20,979 bases of DNA. Source: Herminiimonas sp. Its GTDB lineage: Bacteria > Pseudomonadota > Gammaproteobacteria > Burkholderiales > Burkholderiaceae. The notes below the pieces were generated by a model. It saw only the letters and a list, made by a program, of their open reading frames with translations. It was not told the origin of the DNA and did not search any database. Below are positions 1-8,223 of this stretch, one piece after another. The stretch lies in the NCBI GenBank assembly GCA_014377155.1, contig JACMQD010000316.1, positions 1 to 20,979 on the forward strand, in the 5' to 3' direction. Positions within the stretch are counted from its first letter, which is position 1, and the number at the start of each line of letters is the position of its first letter. Made by a program: the position numbers and the translations under genes.

Positions 1-186
1 ATGGTGACGCACTATCAGCGTCTCTTGAACTATATCGTGCCGGACTACGTGCATGTCATGGACGCCGGTCGCATCATCAAGACAGGTGGCAAGGAGCTTG
101 CACTGGAGCTCGAGTTGCGGGGCTACGAATGGGTCGGCGCCGAATATAAGACTGCGGCGAAGGCTGCCAAAGGTGTAACCGCATGA
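1..186 (+). CDS. sufC: SufC, Fe-S assembly ATPase (3' end only)
   Basis: This is the last 61 residues of SufC, the ABC-type ATPase of the SufBCD scaffold complex in the cytosol. It is cut by the window edge, so the first ATG seen is an internal methionine and not the start. The residues [19 protein letters not shown] match the H-switch region of SufC (the VTHYQR histidine lies just after Walker B in the full protein). They are followed by the usual [19 protein letters not shown] ending. The Walker A, signature and Walker B motifs must lie upstream. The stop codon overlaps the sufD start by 4 bases (ATGA), so the two are translationally coupled. sufB is expected further upstream but cannot be seen. 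Confidence 0.93.
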   Translation: MVTHYQRLLNYIVPDYVHVMDAGRIIKTGGKELALELELRGYEWVGAEYKTAAKAAKGVTA

Positions 187-1532
187 GCAAAACTACCGCG
201 CCGGCTCCGACCATCGCCGGGAGTTATCTTGCAGGCCTGTTGACAGGGCAGCCGCAGCTGGCTTCAAGCCCGCTGGCGTGGCTGAATGCACTGCGCAGGG
301 CAGCCCTCGAGCGCGTCGGTGTGCTGGCCCTTCCCACTACACGTGACGAAGAGTGGCGCTTTACCGATATTTCTCCATTGACCAGCATGTCATTTGGGCC
401 GGCACAGAGCGTAACGCCTCTGGAAGTGGGCGACGTCGCGCAATTTTTTATCGAAGAGGCGACTACCCGGCTGGTGTTCATTGACGGCATGTATGCGCCG
501 CAGTTTTCCATCGCTAAGGGTGATATCGGCGCCGACAGTGGCGTGGTGGCGTCGAACCTGTCGGCAGCCATTGCTGCGCACGCGACCAGGATCGCGCCGC
601 ATCTGGGCCGTCATGCGGCCTTCGACAACGATGCATTCACTGCGCAAAATACCGCATTCCTGCATGATGCCGCAGTCGTCCTCGTGCCGCGCGACGTCGC
701 CGTGGAAGCGCCAGTGCATCTGTTGTTTATCGCAACCCAAAAAGATGTCGTCAGCACGCCCCGTTGCCTGGTGGTTGCCGAGCCCGGCAGTGCCGTGACG
801 GTGGTCGAGGACTACGTCGTGTTGTACCAGCCACGCTGGCAGGAGGAGGCGCATTTCACCAACGCCGTGACCGAAATCGCGCTGGCAGACAACGCCTGTG
901 TAAATCACGTTCGGGTTCAGCGCGAAGGCAGTAAAGCGTTTCATGTCGCAAACTGCGCCGTATCACTCGGACGCGCCAGCAATTATCAGTCGGTGAGCGT
1001 TGCACTTGGTGCGCGCATCTCACGCTACAACCTAAAGGTGGTGCAAGAGGCCGAAGGCGCCACTTGCGCGCTCGACGGCCTGACGCTGATCTCGGGACGA
1101 CAACTGGCCGACACCCACACCCTGATCGACCATGCCAAGCCACACGGCGCGAGCCACCAGCTGCACAAATGCATCGTCGGTGGCAGTGCGCATGCAGTGT
1201 TTAACGGCAAGGTCATGGTGCGCGAAGGCGCGCAGCGTACCGACGCCCGACAGTCAAACCGCAACCTGCTATTGACAGGCAAGGCGCACATCGACACCAA
1301 GCCACAACTGGAGATTTTCGCATCCGATGTGAAGTGCACGCACGGTGCGACCGTCGGCCAGCTCGACCACGAAGAGATATTTTATCTGCAGAGCCGTGGC
1401 TTGTCCGAGACTGCTGCCCGTAACCTGCTGACCTATGCGTTCGGCGCCGAAGTCATCGACCGGATCCCGGTTGCATCGCTCAAGCGCCAGCTCGAGCAGA
1501 CGGTGCTCGAACAAACCACGAGCCTGCCATGA
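183..1532 (+). CDS. sufD: SufD, Fe-S cluster assembly scaffold subunit
   Basis: A 449-residue SufD, the non-catalytic partner of SufB in the SufBC2D scaffold. An N-terminal helical part contains the family motif [13 protein letters not shown] (about residues 54-66). The C-terminal half is the parallel beta-helix core shared by SufB and SufD. The most diagnostic stretch is near residues 376-415: [18 protein letters not shown], then the [11 protein letters not shown] block and ARNLLTYAF. Within it C385 and H387 fall in the K-C-x-H-G-A-T motif; the His corresponds by motif to the SufD histidine implicated in cluster assembly. Length is slightly above that of E. coli SufD. The start is fixed by the ATGA overlap with sufC, and the stop overlaps the sufS start in the same way. 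Confidence 0.95.
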   Translation: MSKTTAPAPTIAGSYLAGLLTGQPQLASSPLAWLNALRRAALERVGVLALPTTRDEEWRFTDISPLTSMSFGPAQSVTPLEVGDVAQFFIEEATTRLVFIDGMYAPQFSIAKGDIGADSGVVASNLSAAIAAHATRIAPHLGRHAAFDNDAFTAQNTAFLHDAAVVLVPRDVAVEAPVHLLFIATQKDVVSTPRCLVVAEPGSAVTVVEDYVVLYQPRWQEEAHFTNAVTEIALADNACVNHVRVQREGSKAFHVANCAVSLGRASNYQSVSVALGARISRYNLKVVQEAEGATCALDGLTLISGRQLADTHTLIDHAKPHGASHQLHKCIVGGSAHAVFNGKVMVREGAQRTDARQSNRNLLLTGKAHIDTKPQLEIFASDVKCTHGATVGQLDHEEIFYLQSRGLSETAARNLLTYAFGAEVIDRIPVASLKRQLEQTVLEQTTSLP

Positions 1533-2812
1533 CCACCATCCAGACGGCACCAAAGGCAGCAGCAGCGGCGACGCAGGCAGCGCACACGGCAGCGCGATTC
1601 GACGTTGAGCGGATTCGCGCCGATTTCCCGATTCTCAAGCTCCAGGTCAATGGTAAGCCGCTGGTGTATCTCGACAATGCGGCCTCGAGTCAGATGCCGC
1701 AGCAGATCATCGACCGCCTGGTGCGTTACCAGACCACGCAGCACGCCAATATCAATCGGGCGGTACATACCCTGTCGGAACTTGCGACCAACGAATTCGA
1801 GACAGCACGTCGCACGTTGCAGCACTTCATCCACGCGCGGGAAGAGCGCGAAGTGATCTTCACCAGCGGCACCACCGATGCGATCAACCTGGTCATGCAC
1901 GGCTACGGGCGCAAGTTCATCGGACCAGGCGACGAAATCATCCTGACCACGCTCGAGCACCATTCGAACATCGTGCCGTGGCAGATGCTGGCGGAAGAAA
2001 AAGGCGCGACCATTCGCGTGGTGCCGGTCAATGACGCCGGCGAGCTGCTGATCGACGAATATGAAAATCTGTTCAACGGGCGCACCAGGTTCGTCGGCGT
2101 GACGCACGTCTCGAACGCGCTAGGCACGATCAATCCGGTCAAGCGGATGATTGCCTTTGCCCATGCGCGCGGGGTGCCGGTGCTGGTCGATGGTGCGCAA
2201 GCGGCGCCGCACATGCGGGTCGACGTGCAGGATCTCGATTGCGATTTTTACGCTTTTTCCGGCCACAAGCTGTGTGGCCCGACCGGCATCGGCATTCTTT
2301 TTGGCAAAGCCGCACTGCTGGAGTCGATGCAGCCATTCAAGGGCGGCGGCGACATGATCTTGTCGGTCACGTTCGAGAAAACAACGTACAACACGATCCC
2401 GCATAAATTCGAGGCCGGTACGCCGCCGATCGCCGCCGCAATCGGCCTTGGTGCCGCCGTTGATTATCTGTCGGCAATCGGCATGGACACGATTGCCGCG
2501 CACGAACTTGCGCTGCTCGACTACGCGACCGAGCAGATGATTCGGCTGCCGGGCGTGCGCATCATCGGCACCGCGTCGCGCAAGGCAGCAGTGCTGTCTT
2601 TCACAGTCGACGGTGTGCATCCGCACGACATCGGGACACTGCTCAATCTGGAAGGTGTCGCCGTACGCACCGGACACCATTGCGCGCAGCCGGTGATGCA
2701 GCGCTTCAAGGTGCCAGCCACGTCGCGCGCCTCGTTTGCGTTTTATAACACCATGGCTGAAGTTGATGCCCTGATTGCCGGTATCCGCACCGTGCAGAAA
2801 GTGTTTTCATGA
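1529..2812 (+). CDS. sufS: SufS, class II cysteine desulfurase
   Basis: A 427-residue PLP enzyme that converts cysteine to alanine and passes sulfur as a persulfide. The fold-type I core begins at about residue 23 (FDVERIRADFPIL) after an Ala/Thr-rich extension of some 22 residues. The PLP lysine is K247 in FYAFSGHKLCGPTGIGILFG, and TLEHHSNIVPWQ is the conserved loop around the cofactor. The catalytic cysteine is C385 in VRTGHHCAQP, the short RxGxHCAQP form typical of SufS-type (group II) rather than IscS-type enzymes. The start overlaps the sufD stop and the stop overlaps the sufU start. No sufE is present, and SufU directly downstream is the likely sulfur acceptor. Confidence 0.96.
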   Translation: MTTIQTAPKAAAAATQAAHTAARFDVERIRADFPILKLQVNGKPLVYLDNAASSQMPQQIIDRLVRYQTTQHANINRAVHTLSELATNEFETARRTLQHFIHAREEREVIFTSGTTDAINLVMHGYGRKFIGPGDEIILTTLEHHSNIVPWQMLAEEKGATIRVVPVNDAGELLIDEYENLFNGRTRFVGVTHVSNALGTINPVKRMIAFAHARGVPVLVDGAQAAPHMRVDVQDLDCDFYAFSGHKLCGPTGIGILFGKAALLESMQPFKGGGDMILSVTFEKTTYNTIPHKFEAGTPPIAAAIGLGAAVDYLSAIGMDTIAAHELALLDYATEQMIRLPGVRIIGTASRKAAVLSFTVDGVHPHDIGTLLNLEGVAVRTGHHCAQPVMQRFKVPATSRASFAFYNTMAEVDALIAGIRTVQKVFS

Positions 2813-3321
2813 TGGCCGATCCCAGAGCGTTGTATCAAGAGGTAATCCTCGATCACAACAAGAAGCCACGTAACTACGGCACGCTCGCGTGCCCCAGCCA
2901 TCACGCGGTGGGCCACAACCCGCTCTGTGGCGACCATATCGACGTTGAACTCACTATGGGTGGAGCGTGCGGTACTGACCTCGCCGGCGAGTCCATCGAT
3001 GGCATCGCGTTCGAGGGGTCGGCGTGCGCGATCTGCAAGTCCTCGGCGTCGATGATGACGATGGCTGTCAAAGGCAAGACGCGGGCCGAAGCGGAAGTTT
3101 TAATCAGTGAATTTCTCGGTATGGCGACTGGCAAGCTCGAACTTGCCGACGCTCCCCACATCGGACGGCTGCGGGTCTTTTCGGGCATCCGCGACCTTCC
3201 GGTGCGTGTCAAATGCGCGGTGCTTCCATGGCACACACTGCATGCCGCACTCAATGCCATCGAGGACACATCCACCGAGGCCGAACATGATCCGATGCAA
3301 GCCACGATCGGCGATGCCTGA
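2809..3321 (+). CDS. sufU: SufU-type sulfur-transfer/scaffold protein
   Basis: A 170-residue member of the IscU/NifU-N fold. The opening LYQEVILDHNKKPRNYG is the SufU signature. The three metal-binding cysteines and the aspartate are all present: C40 and D42 in NPLCGD, C73 in EGSACAICKSSASMM, and C136 in RVKCAVLPWH. An insert of about 20 residues between the second and third cysteine blocks favours SufU over IscU. In Bacillus subtilis, SufU binds zinc and accepts persulfide sulfur from SufS, and its position right after sufS fits that role. Two ATG codons (2809 and 2812) are in tandem; the first overlaps the sufS stop. A short charged tail after residue 150 is not part of the domain. Scaffold function instead of sulfur relay cannot be excluded. 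Confidence 0.92.
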   Translation: MMADPRALYQEVILDHNKKPRNYGTLACPSHHAVGHNPLCGDHIDVELTMGGACGTDLAGESIDGIAFEGSACAICKSSASMMTMAVKGKTRAEAEVLISEFLGMATGKLELADAPHIGRLRVFSGIRDLPVRVKCAVLPWHTLHAALNAIEDTSTEAEHDPMQATIGDA

Positions 3322-3348
3322 CCCTGATTCCATAGAAAGGGAATGATG

Positions 3349-3909
3349 ATGCCAAAAATTGCCGAGATCGAAGACACGCCCAATCCGAATGCGGTGAAGT
3401 TCACGCTCCATGAGCCACTGACGTGGGGCGTTACGCACTCGTACGAGAATGCCGAGCAGGCCGCGGGCGATGCGCTTGCCTCGGAGCTGTTCGACATCGA
3501 GCATGTCAGCAATGTGTTTTACGTCGATCGCTGGCTTACCGTCACGCAGGACGGGGAGGCCGACTGGCCGGACCTGGTGCGCCTGATTGCCGTACCGCTA
3601 CGCGCAGCACCGGCAGCGGCGACGCAATCGGCCGCCACGGTTGCCGCAGCGAGTACGGCAATCCTTGATCTCAGTGATGAAGATTTGCAGCGACTGGACG
3701 ACATCAACGATCTGCTCGACGTGCAAATCCGCCCCTCTTTGCAAGGCGACGGGGGCGACCTGCACGTCGTCGGCCTCGCCGGTAATTACCTCAGCATCCA
3801 CTATCAGGGCGCCTGTGGCACCTGTCCGAGCTCGATCTCAGGCACCCTCAAAGGCATCGAAAATCTGGTCCGGACGATTGAGCCGGAGATCGAAGTGTTG
3901 GCTGTATGA
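3349..3909 (+). CDS. Nfu-type Fe-S carrier (Nfu_N + NifU C-terminal domain)
   Basis: A two-domain Fe-S carrier of about 187 residues. Residues 1 to 85 match the Nfu N-terminal domain (DTPNPNAVKFTL, then SNVFYVDRWLTVTQ). An Ala/Thr-rich linker follows, and the last 75 residues are the NifU C-terminal domain (IRPSLQGDGGDLHVVGL). Its cluster ligands are C156 and C159 in GACGTCPSSISGTLKGIE. This layout resembles mitochondrial NFU1 more than E. coli NfuA, whose N-terminus is an A-type domain. Three ATG codons stand in tandem (3343, 3346, 3349); the purine-rich GAAAGGGA ends directly against the first, so spacing favours the third. The gene sits 21 to 27 bases after sufU and overlaps the Rieske gene by 4 bases. 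Nfu proteins are known to hand clusters to lipoyl synthase, encoded two genes downstream. Confidence 0.9.
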   Translation: MPKIAEIEDTPNPNAVKFTLHEPLTWGVTHSYENAEQAAGDALASELFDIEHVSNVFYVDRWLTVTQDGEADWPDLVRLIAVPLRAAPAAATQSAATVAAASTAILDLSDEDLQRLDDINDLLDVQIRPSLQGDGGDLHVVGLAGNYLSIHYQGACGTCPSSISGTLKGIENLVRTIEPEIEVLAV

Positions 3910-4226
3910 GTGAATGGATCACAGTTGCGCGTACCGAGGAATTGGCCCCCGGCGAGCGTCGGATTGTCGATGTGGAGGATACGCAGATCGTTGTTTTCAA
4001 CCTGGGCGGCCAGTTTTACGCCATCGAAGACGTCTGCACCCATGATGGTGGAAAGCTCACCGGCGGCACCGTCGAAGGCGACCAGATCATTTGCCCGCGC
4101 CACGGTGCACGTTTTTGCATTCGCACCGGGGCGGCATTGTCTGCGCCGGCATATGAACCGACCAGCACGTTTCCGGTGCGCATGGAAAATGGCGTGATTC
4201 AGGTGCGCGACGATCGTTGGGATTGA
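3906..4226 (+). CDS. Small Rieske-type 2Fe-2S ferredoxin
   Basis: A 106-residue stand-alone Rieske domain with no other domain attached. The cluster ligands are complete: C44-T-H46 in VCTHDGG and C63-P-R-H66 in ICPRHGARF, spaced as in dioxygenase-type Rieske ferredoxins (BphA3/NDO type). The ending [12 protein letters not shown] is typical of the family. No oxygenase, reductase or nitrite reductase gene is adjacent. Instead it overlaps the upstream Nfu gene by ATGA and lies 28 bases before lipA. It is therefore probably made with the Fe-S assembly proteins and may supply electrons to cluster assembly or to LipA. That role is inferred from position only. Confidence 0.9.
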   Translation: MSEWITVARTEELAPGERRIVDVEDTQIVVFNLGGQFYAIEDVCTHDGGKLTGGTVEGDQIICPRHGARFCIRTGAALSAPAYEPTSTFPVRMENGVIQVRDDRWD

Positions 4227-4254
4227 TCACTCAATCAGTAAGGACGCCAGTAAG

Positions 4255-5259
4255 ATGACCACCGAAACCATCACCTTCAGAAATATCGTATCTGTACTGC
4301 CGCCTTTATCCGAGACCAATCATCTACATCATCGGCCGGATCAGCAAAGAGGCTCGCAGAAGACCAAACGGGATGTGGTCCCCCCCGACGAAAAATTACC
4401 CAAGCCAGGATGGATTCGCGCCAGGGCGCCCTCATCGTCGGGCCGCTACAGCGACATCAAGGACATCGTACGGAGCAACGCGCTGGTGACCGTATGTTCG
4501 GAGGCATCCTGTCCCAATATTGGCGAATGCTGGAGCAAGGGCACCGCGACCTTCATGATCATGGGGGACAAATGTACGCGGCGTTGTCGGTTTTGTAACG
4601 TCAGCACGGGCCGCCCTGATGCACTCGACGCCAACGAACCGGAACGGCTCGCCAAAACCATTGCGTTAATGAAGCTCAATTACGTCGTCATCACCTCGGT
4701 GGACCGCGATGATTTGCGCGACGGCGGTGCTGGTCATTTCGTCGAATGTATTCGCCAGATCCGCGCTAGGGCGCCCGCCACGCGCATCGAAATCCTGACC
4801 CCTGATTTCGGTGGCCGGCTTTCGCTGGCGCTGGAAATCCTCAGCGCCGCGCCGCCGGACGTCTTGAATCACAACATCGAAACCGTGCCGCGCCTCTACA
4901 AGGAAGCGCGTCCCGGCGCGGATTTTCAGAATTCGCTGAACCTGCTGCAGCATTTCAAGCAGCGACATCCCACCATACCAACCAAATCCGGAATCATGGT
5001 TGGACTGGGTGAGACCGATGCCGAGATCCTGCAAGTCATGCACGATCTGCGGGCGCATGACGTCACGATGCTGACCGTCGGCCAGTACCTGCAGCCGTCC
5101 GGCGGTCACCTGCCGGTGCGCCGCTATGTGCACCCGGAGATGTTCAAGATGTATGAGCAAGAAGCTTACAGGATGGGCTTTGTGAATGCAGCGTGCGGGC
5201 CGATGGTGCGCAGTTCGTACCATGCCGATGAGCAGGCCGCACGAGCTGGCGTGGTTTGA
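4255..5259 (+). CDS. lipA: Lipoyl synthase (radical SAM)
   Basis: A 334-residue LipA that inserts two sulfur atoms into protein-bound octanoyl groups, giving lipoate for pyruvate and 2-oxoglutarate dehydrogenases and the glycine cleavage system. Both 4Fe-4S sites are intact. The auxiliary cluster is C81-x4-C86-x5-C92 ([12 protein letters not shown]) and the radical-SAM cluster is C107-x3-C111-x2-C114 (CTRRCRFC). The C-terminal RSSYHADE supplies the serine that ligates the auxiliary cluster. The N-terminus is some 13 residues longer before the first cysteine than in E. coli. AAGGA at 4240-4244 is the likely ribosome binding site. lipB is not in the window. The auxiliary cluster is consumed as sulfur donor at each turnover, so the Nfu, SufS and ErpA genes beside it make functional sense. 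Confidence 0.97.
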   Translation: MTTETITFRNIVSVLPPLSETNHLHHRPDQQRGSQKTKRDVVPPDEKLPKPGWIRARAPSSSGRYSDIKDIVRSNALVTVCSEASCPNIGECWSKGTATFMIMGDKCTRRCRFCNVSTGRPDALDANEPERLAKTIALMKLNYVVITSVDRDDLRDGGAGHFVECIRQIRARAPATRIEILTPDFGGRLSLALEILSAAPPDVLNHNIETVPRLYKEARPGADFQNSLNLLQHFKQRHPTIPTKSGIMVGLGETDAEILQVMHDLRAHDVTMLTVGQYLQPSGGHLPVRRYVHPEMFKMYEQEAYRMGFVNAACGPMVRSSYHADEQAARAGVV

Positions 5260-5285
5260 TTTTTGATACTTACCTGGAGTGATAG

Positions 5286-5636
5286 ATGAATGCAATTGTT
5301 GAAATGCCGGCAGCGATCATTTTTACGGATAACGCAGCAATGAAAGTCGCCCAAATGATTGAAGAAGAAGGAAACGCGGACCTGAAGTTGCGGGTATTTG
5401 TGCAGGGTGGCGGTTGCTCAGGGTTCCAGTACGGCTTTACTTTTGACGAAGTCACCAGTGAAGATGACACGACACTAGAAAAAAATGGTGTGCAATTACT
5501 GATCGACTCGATGAGTTACCAATATCTGGTCGGCGCAGAAATCGATTACAAGGATGACCTCGAAGGGGCGCAGTTCGTCATCAAAAATCCGGGCGCGACC
5601 TCCACTTGCGGTTGCGGCTCTTCTTTTTCGGCCTGA
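5286..5636 (+). CDS. erpA: ErpA, A-type Fe-S carrier
   Basis: A 116-residue A-type carrier that receives clusters from the scaffold and passes them to apo-proteins. The three ligand cysteines are present: C44 in [11 protein letters not shown], and C108 and C110 in the ending [11 protein letters not shown]. Sequence such as [19 protein letters not shown] and the length match ErpA better than IscA or SufA. A GGAG ribosome binding site at 5276-5279 precedes the ATG. It lies 26 bases after lipA and 40 before serA, so it is probably co-transcribed with both. ErpA belongs functionally with the suf genes upstream, and 4Fe-4S enzymes such as LipA are plausible clients. Confidence 0.94.
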   Translation: MNAIVEMPAAIIFTDNAAMKVAQMIEEEGNADLKLRVFVQGGGCSGFQYGFTFDEVTSEDDTTLEKNGVQLLIDSMSYQYLVGAEIDYKDDLEGAQFVIKNPGATSTCGCGSSFSA

Positions 5637-5676
5637 TGTTCAACATGACCATGCACACCAACCGGACAGGAACAGA

Positions 5677-6906
5677 GTGAGCCAATTGTCTATCGATAAA
5701 TCGAAAATCCGCTTTCTGTTGTTGGAAGGTGTACACAAGAATGCCATCGATGTCTTGAACAGCAATGGCTACGCCAATATCGACTACGTGCGTACGGCGC
5801 TCGATGAAGAGACGTTGATCGAAAAAATCAGAAAAGCCCACTTTGTCGGCATCCGCTCGCGTACCGAAATCAATGAAAGAGTATTGCAAGCGGCCGATAA
5901 ATTGATTGCGATAGGCTGCTTCTGTATCGGCACCAACCAGGTCGACCTGCGCGCCGCCATGCTCAAAGGAATTCCTGTTTTTAACGCGCCATATTCGAAT
6001 ACGCGTTCGGTGGCGGAACTGGTGCTGGCCGAAGCCATCCTGTTATTGCGCGGCATCCCGGAGAAAAACGCACTGGTGCATCGCGGCGGCTGGTCGAAAT
6101 CCGCAGAGCGCTCGTTCGAAACCCGCGGCAAGACGCTGGGTATTGTCGGCTATGGCAACATCGGCAGTCAGTTGTCGGTACTCGCCGAAGCACTGGGGAT
6201 GTACGTGATTTACCATGATGTCATCACAAAAATGCCCATGGGAAATGCGCGTCAACTGGGTACTCTGGATGATCTGCTGGCGCAAGCCGATGTCGTAACC
6301 CTGCATGTGCCTGAAACGGTGTCGACCGAAGGCATGATGGGCGCCGTACAGTTTGCGCAGATGAAGCGCGACAGCATCTTTATCAACGCCGCGCGCGGTA
6401 GTTGTGTCGATATCGATGCGCTGGCTGCGGCGCTGGAAAACAAGCATCTTGGCGGCGCATCGATCGATGTATTTCCGAAAGAACCGAAAACCAACGATGA
6501 AGAATTCCTGTCCCCGCTGCGCCGATTCGACAACGTCATTTTAACGCCGCACATCGGAGGTTCGACGCTGGAAGCCCAAGCCAATATCGGTCTGGAAGTT
6601 GCCGAGAAATTTGTCCGTTACTCAGATACCGGGGCCACGTTGTCCGCCGTGAACTTTCCGGAAGTCGCGGTACCGTTACTCGCTGGCAAACATCGTTTGC
6701 TGCACATACACCGGAACATTCCAGGCGTATTGTCGGCCGTTAATCGCATTTTTGCCGAAAATGGCTTTAACATTTCCGCACAAAATTTGATGACGAACGA
6801 TGCGGTAGGCTACATGGTGATGGATATCGATGCCGACTGTTCAACCGTGGCGCTGCACCAGTTGCAGGAAATCGAAGGGACGATTTCGGCCCGCGTGTTG
6901 TATTGA
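5677..6906 (+). CDS. serA: D-3-phosphoglycerate dehydrogenase (serine biosynthesis)
   Basis: A 409-residue SerA, the first committed step of serine synthesis (3-phosphoglycerate to 3-phosphohydroxypyruvate with NAD). The start is GTG at 5677, with AGGAA at 5668-5672; the open frame continues further upstream through erpA but without SerA homology. The NAD site is G158-Y-G160-N-I-G163, and the catalytic residues R240 (NAARGSCVD) and H292 (LTPHIGGS) fall at the same numbers as in E. coli SerA. A C-terminal ACT domain, from about residue 340 (HIHRNIPGVLSAVNRIFAEN), keeps the His and Asn residues used for serine binding, so feedback inhibition by serine is likely. Placement at the end of a Fe-S operon links it to cysteine supply, since serine is the cysteine precursor used by SufS. 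Confidence 0.96.
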   Translation: MSQLSIDKSKIRFLLLEGVHKNAIDVLNSNGYANIDYVRTALDEETLIEKIRKAHFVGIRSRTEINERVLQAADKLIAIGCFCIGTNQVDLRAAMLKGIPVFNAPYSNTRSVAELVLAEAILLLRGIPEKNALVHRGGWSKSAERSFETRGKTLGIVGYGNIGSQLSVLAEALGMYVIYHDVITKMPMGNARQLGTLDDLLAQADVVTLHVPETVSTEGMMGAVQFAQMKRDSIFINAARGSCVDIDALAAALENKHLGGASIDVFPKEPKTNDEEFLSPLRRFDNVILTPHIGGSTLEAQANIGLEVAEKFVRYSDTGATLSAVNFPEVAVPLLAGKHRLLHIHRNIPGVLSAVNRIFAENGFNISAQNLMTNDAVGYMVMDIDADCSTVALHQLQEIEGTISARVLY

Positions 6907-7083
6907 CCAATGCCATGGCGAATCCCGTCCTGCGGCCGCGCGCCTGTGTGATTTTCAACATTCACGCCATCTGTGGCTCAGCCGCTACCGCTGGCGTGAT
7001 CGGCGCACATCGTGTCTGCCTGTCGTTTCGGTCCTGGCGACCGATGCCGGCATCCGGAAGCCCTTCATCCTGAGAAAACGCTC

Positions 7084-7341
7084 GTGAAGAAACCGCTGTT
7101 GACCCTGTGGTGTGTCAGTCGGGCCGACCTGCGCATGCTCTGGTTTGCGCTCACGCATCCTGAGCGTCCCCGTTGGTTGCGACCGGCAACCGTGCTGCTG
7201 GTGCCGTACGCGATCGCGCCCGTCAATTTCGTCATTTCGGGGCTGGGCATCGTCGAGGATCTGGTGCTGGTGCCGAGGCGGGCAACAAAAACGCATGCGA
7301 AAATGACCGAGCGGTTCATTGGGTTGTCTCCTGGGGATTGA
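7084..7341 (+). CDS. DUF1232 membrane protein, C-terminally altered
   Basis: A short protein (about 85 residues) of the YkvA/DUF1232 type, with the family block ADLRMLWFALTHPERPRWLR, then PYAIAPVNF and GIVEDLVLVP. GTG at 7084 is chosen because homology to the copy at 12716 begins there; the Shine-Dalgarno is weak. It matches that copy closely up to LVLVP (around residue 61). There the intact copy continues into a hydrophobic segment ending in LLP, whereas this one goes directly to the polar RRATKTHAKMTERFIGLSPGD. The simplest reading is a small in-frame loss between two V/L-P codons, followed by drift. Function of the family is unknown. The gene may be inactive. Confidence 0.6.
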   Translation: MKKPLLTLWCVSRADLRMLWFALTHPERPRWLRPATVLLVPYAIAPVNFVISGLGIVEDLVLVPRRATKTHAKMTERFIGLSPGD

Positions 7342-7516
7342 TGTTTAGAAGACCCCCGATCACATGCATATCGCAGCGGTATACGAGCTAACGATATTTT
7401 TCAGAAGCGTACTGTCGAAGATAAAAATCTTGCGTAAAAAATTACGTTATTCGGGTCAGCGGTCGTGTGGTGAAAAGTGTGGTGGGCATGCAGGTCATTG
7501 ATTATAAGAGACTGAT

Positions 7517-7565
7517 TCGGCCTGCAAAGCCGTGTACGCCGGTTCGATCCCGACCCCCGCCTCCA
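7517..7565 (+). pseudogene. tRNA-Cys 3' half remnant (possible attachment-site scar)
   Basis: These 49 bases are the 3' part of a tRNA-Cys. The anticodon arm is CGGC-CTGCAAA-GCCG with anticodon GCA at 7524-7526. A 4-base variable loop follows, then a T arm with the loop TTCGATC (7543-7549), the 3' acceptor strand CCCCGCC (7555-7561), discriminator T and an encoded CCA (7563-7565). No D arm or matching 5' acceptor strand is present at a workable distance: 7481-7487 could pair poorly with the acceptor, but 29 bases would then separate it from the anticodon stem. It is therefore a fragment. Such fragments typically arise when an integrative element uses a tRNA 3' end, or after a deletion. No integrase is nearby. 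Confidence 0.72.
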
Positions 7566-7582
7566 TCGATTCCAATGATCAA

Positions 7583-7606
7583 GCCCGCGGTCGTCGCGGG
7601 CTTTTT
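7583..7606 (+). terminator. Rho-independent terminator after the tRNA-Cys remnant
   Basis: A perfect 7-base-pair stem, GCCCGCG (7583-7589) with CGCGGGC (7595-7601), a 5-base loop and a run of five T (7602-7606). It works for + strand transcripts and lies 17 bases after the CCA, the usual place for a tRNA terminator, so the remnant appears to keep its original downstream sequence. The last T of the run is the first base of the stop triplet of the oppositely oriented kinase fragment. Confidence 0.85.
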
Positions 7607-8223
7607 CACGATCTGCCGCGAGCTCTCGATGGAAACACAAGACTGAACCGGGTCTTGCCAGCGTCGCTCGCAACGCTACCTTGACCCCCGTGCATTGACA
7701 TGATCGTCCGCACGATGGACAGTCCAAGTCCGCTCGATTGCGACGACCCGCGACGGGACACGCCGGCCCGGTAAAAACGATCGAACAGACGCGGCAACTG
7801 CAACGCGGGAATCGCCTCGCCGTCATTTTCAATCCGGAGGGTCATGCCATGTTCACTGCCGCTGCTCGAAAGCAGAATCGTCGAGTCAGAGTCTGTATAT
7901 TGAATGGCGTTCGAAACCAGGTTGGCGAGCGCGCGTCGCAGGAGTATCAGGTCGGCCACGACGGTACCGCTTCCCTTGAGGGTAAAATCAAGACCGCGTC
8001 CTGCGGCGAGGCCCTCGAAATAATCGGCCATGCGTTTGAATTCACCCGCTACATCGAGCTGCACACATTCGATGGTCGCCTGCGGATGCTCGGAGCGGGC
8101 GAGAAACAGCATGTTGTCCATCATCCTGGATCGCCGCTGAAACTCCTCGAAGTTTGATACCAGCAGCGCTTCGTAGTAATCGGCGCTGCGTTTCTGGCCC
8201 AATGCCACTTCGGTCTGGCCGAT
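7606..8223 (-). pseudogene. 5'-truncated heavy-metal-type sensor histidine kinase (CusS/CopS-like)
   Basis: About 205 residues match the C-terminal half of copper/heavy-metal sensor kinases. The match starts inside the dimerisation helix at IGQTEVALGQKRSADYYEAL and runs through RMMDNMLFLAR. The ATPase domain then has the N box NLVSNAIQYT, the LPRLFDRFYRAG block and the G box SSGLGLSIVRTI. The sensor, membrane segments, HAMP and the phosphoacceptor motif (normally SHELRTP just before the match) are missing; the frame stays open to 8295 but the upstream residues do not resemble a kinase. Without the histidine it cannot autophosphorylate in the normal way, so it is called a remnant. No response regulator partner is present. 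A DUF305 gene follows divergently, consistent with a former metal-response locus. Confidence 0.75.

Noticed and set aside
5554..5676. Extended N-terminus for SerA starting inside erpA
   Set aside because: Homology to SerA begins at the GTG at 5677, which has its own ribosome binding site; the extra 41 codons are erpA read out of frame.
7481..7565. A full-length but odd tRNA-Cys using 7481-7487 as the 5' acceptor strand
   Set aside because: Pairing is imperfect (one U-G, one C-C) and 29 bases separate it from the anticodon arm with no D arm, so a 3' fragment fits better.
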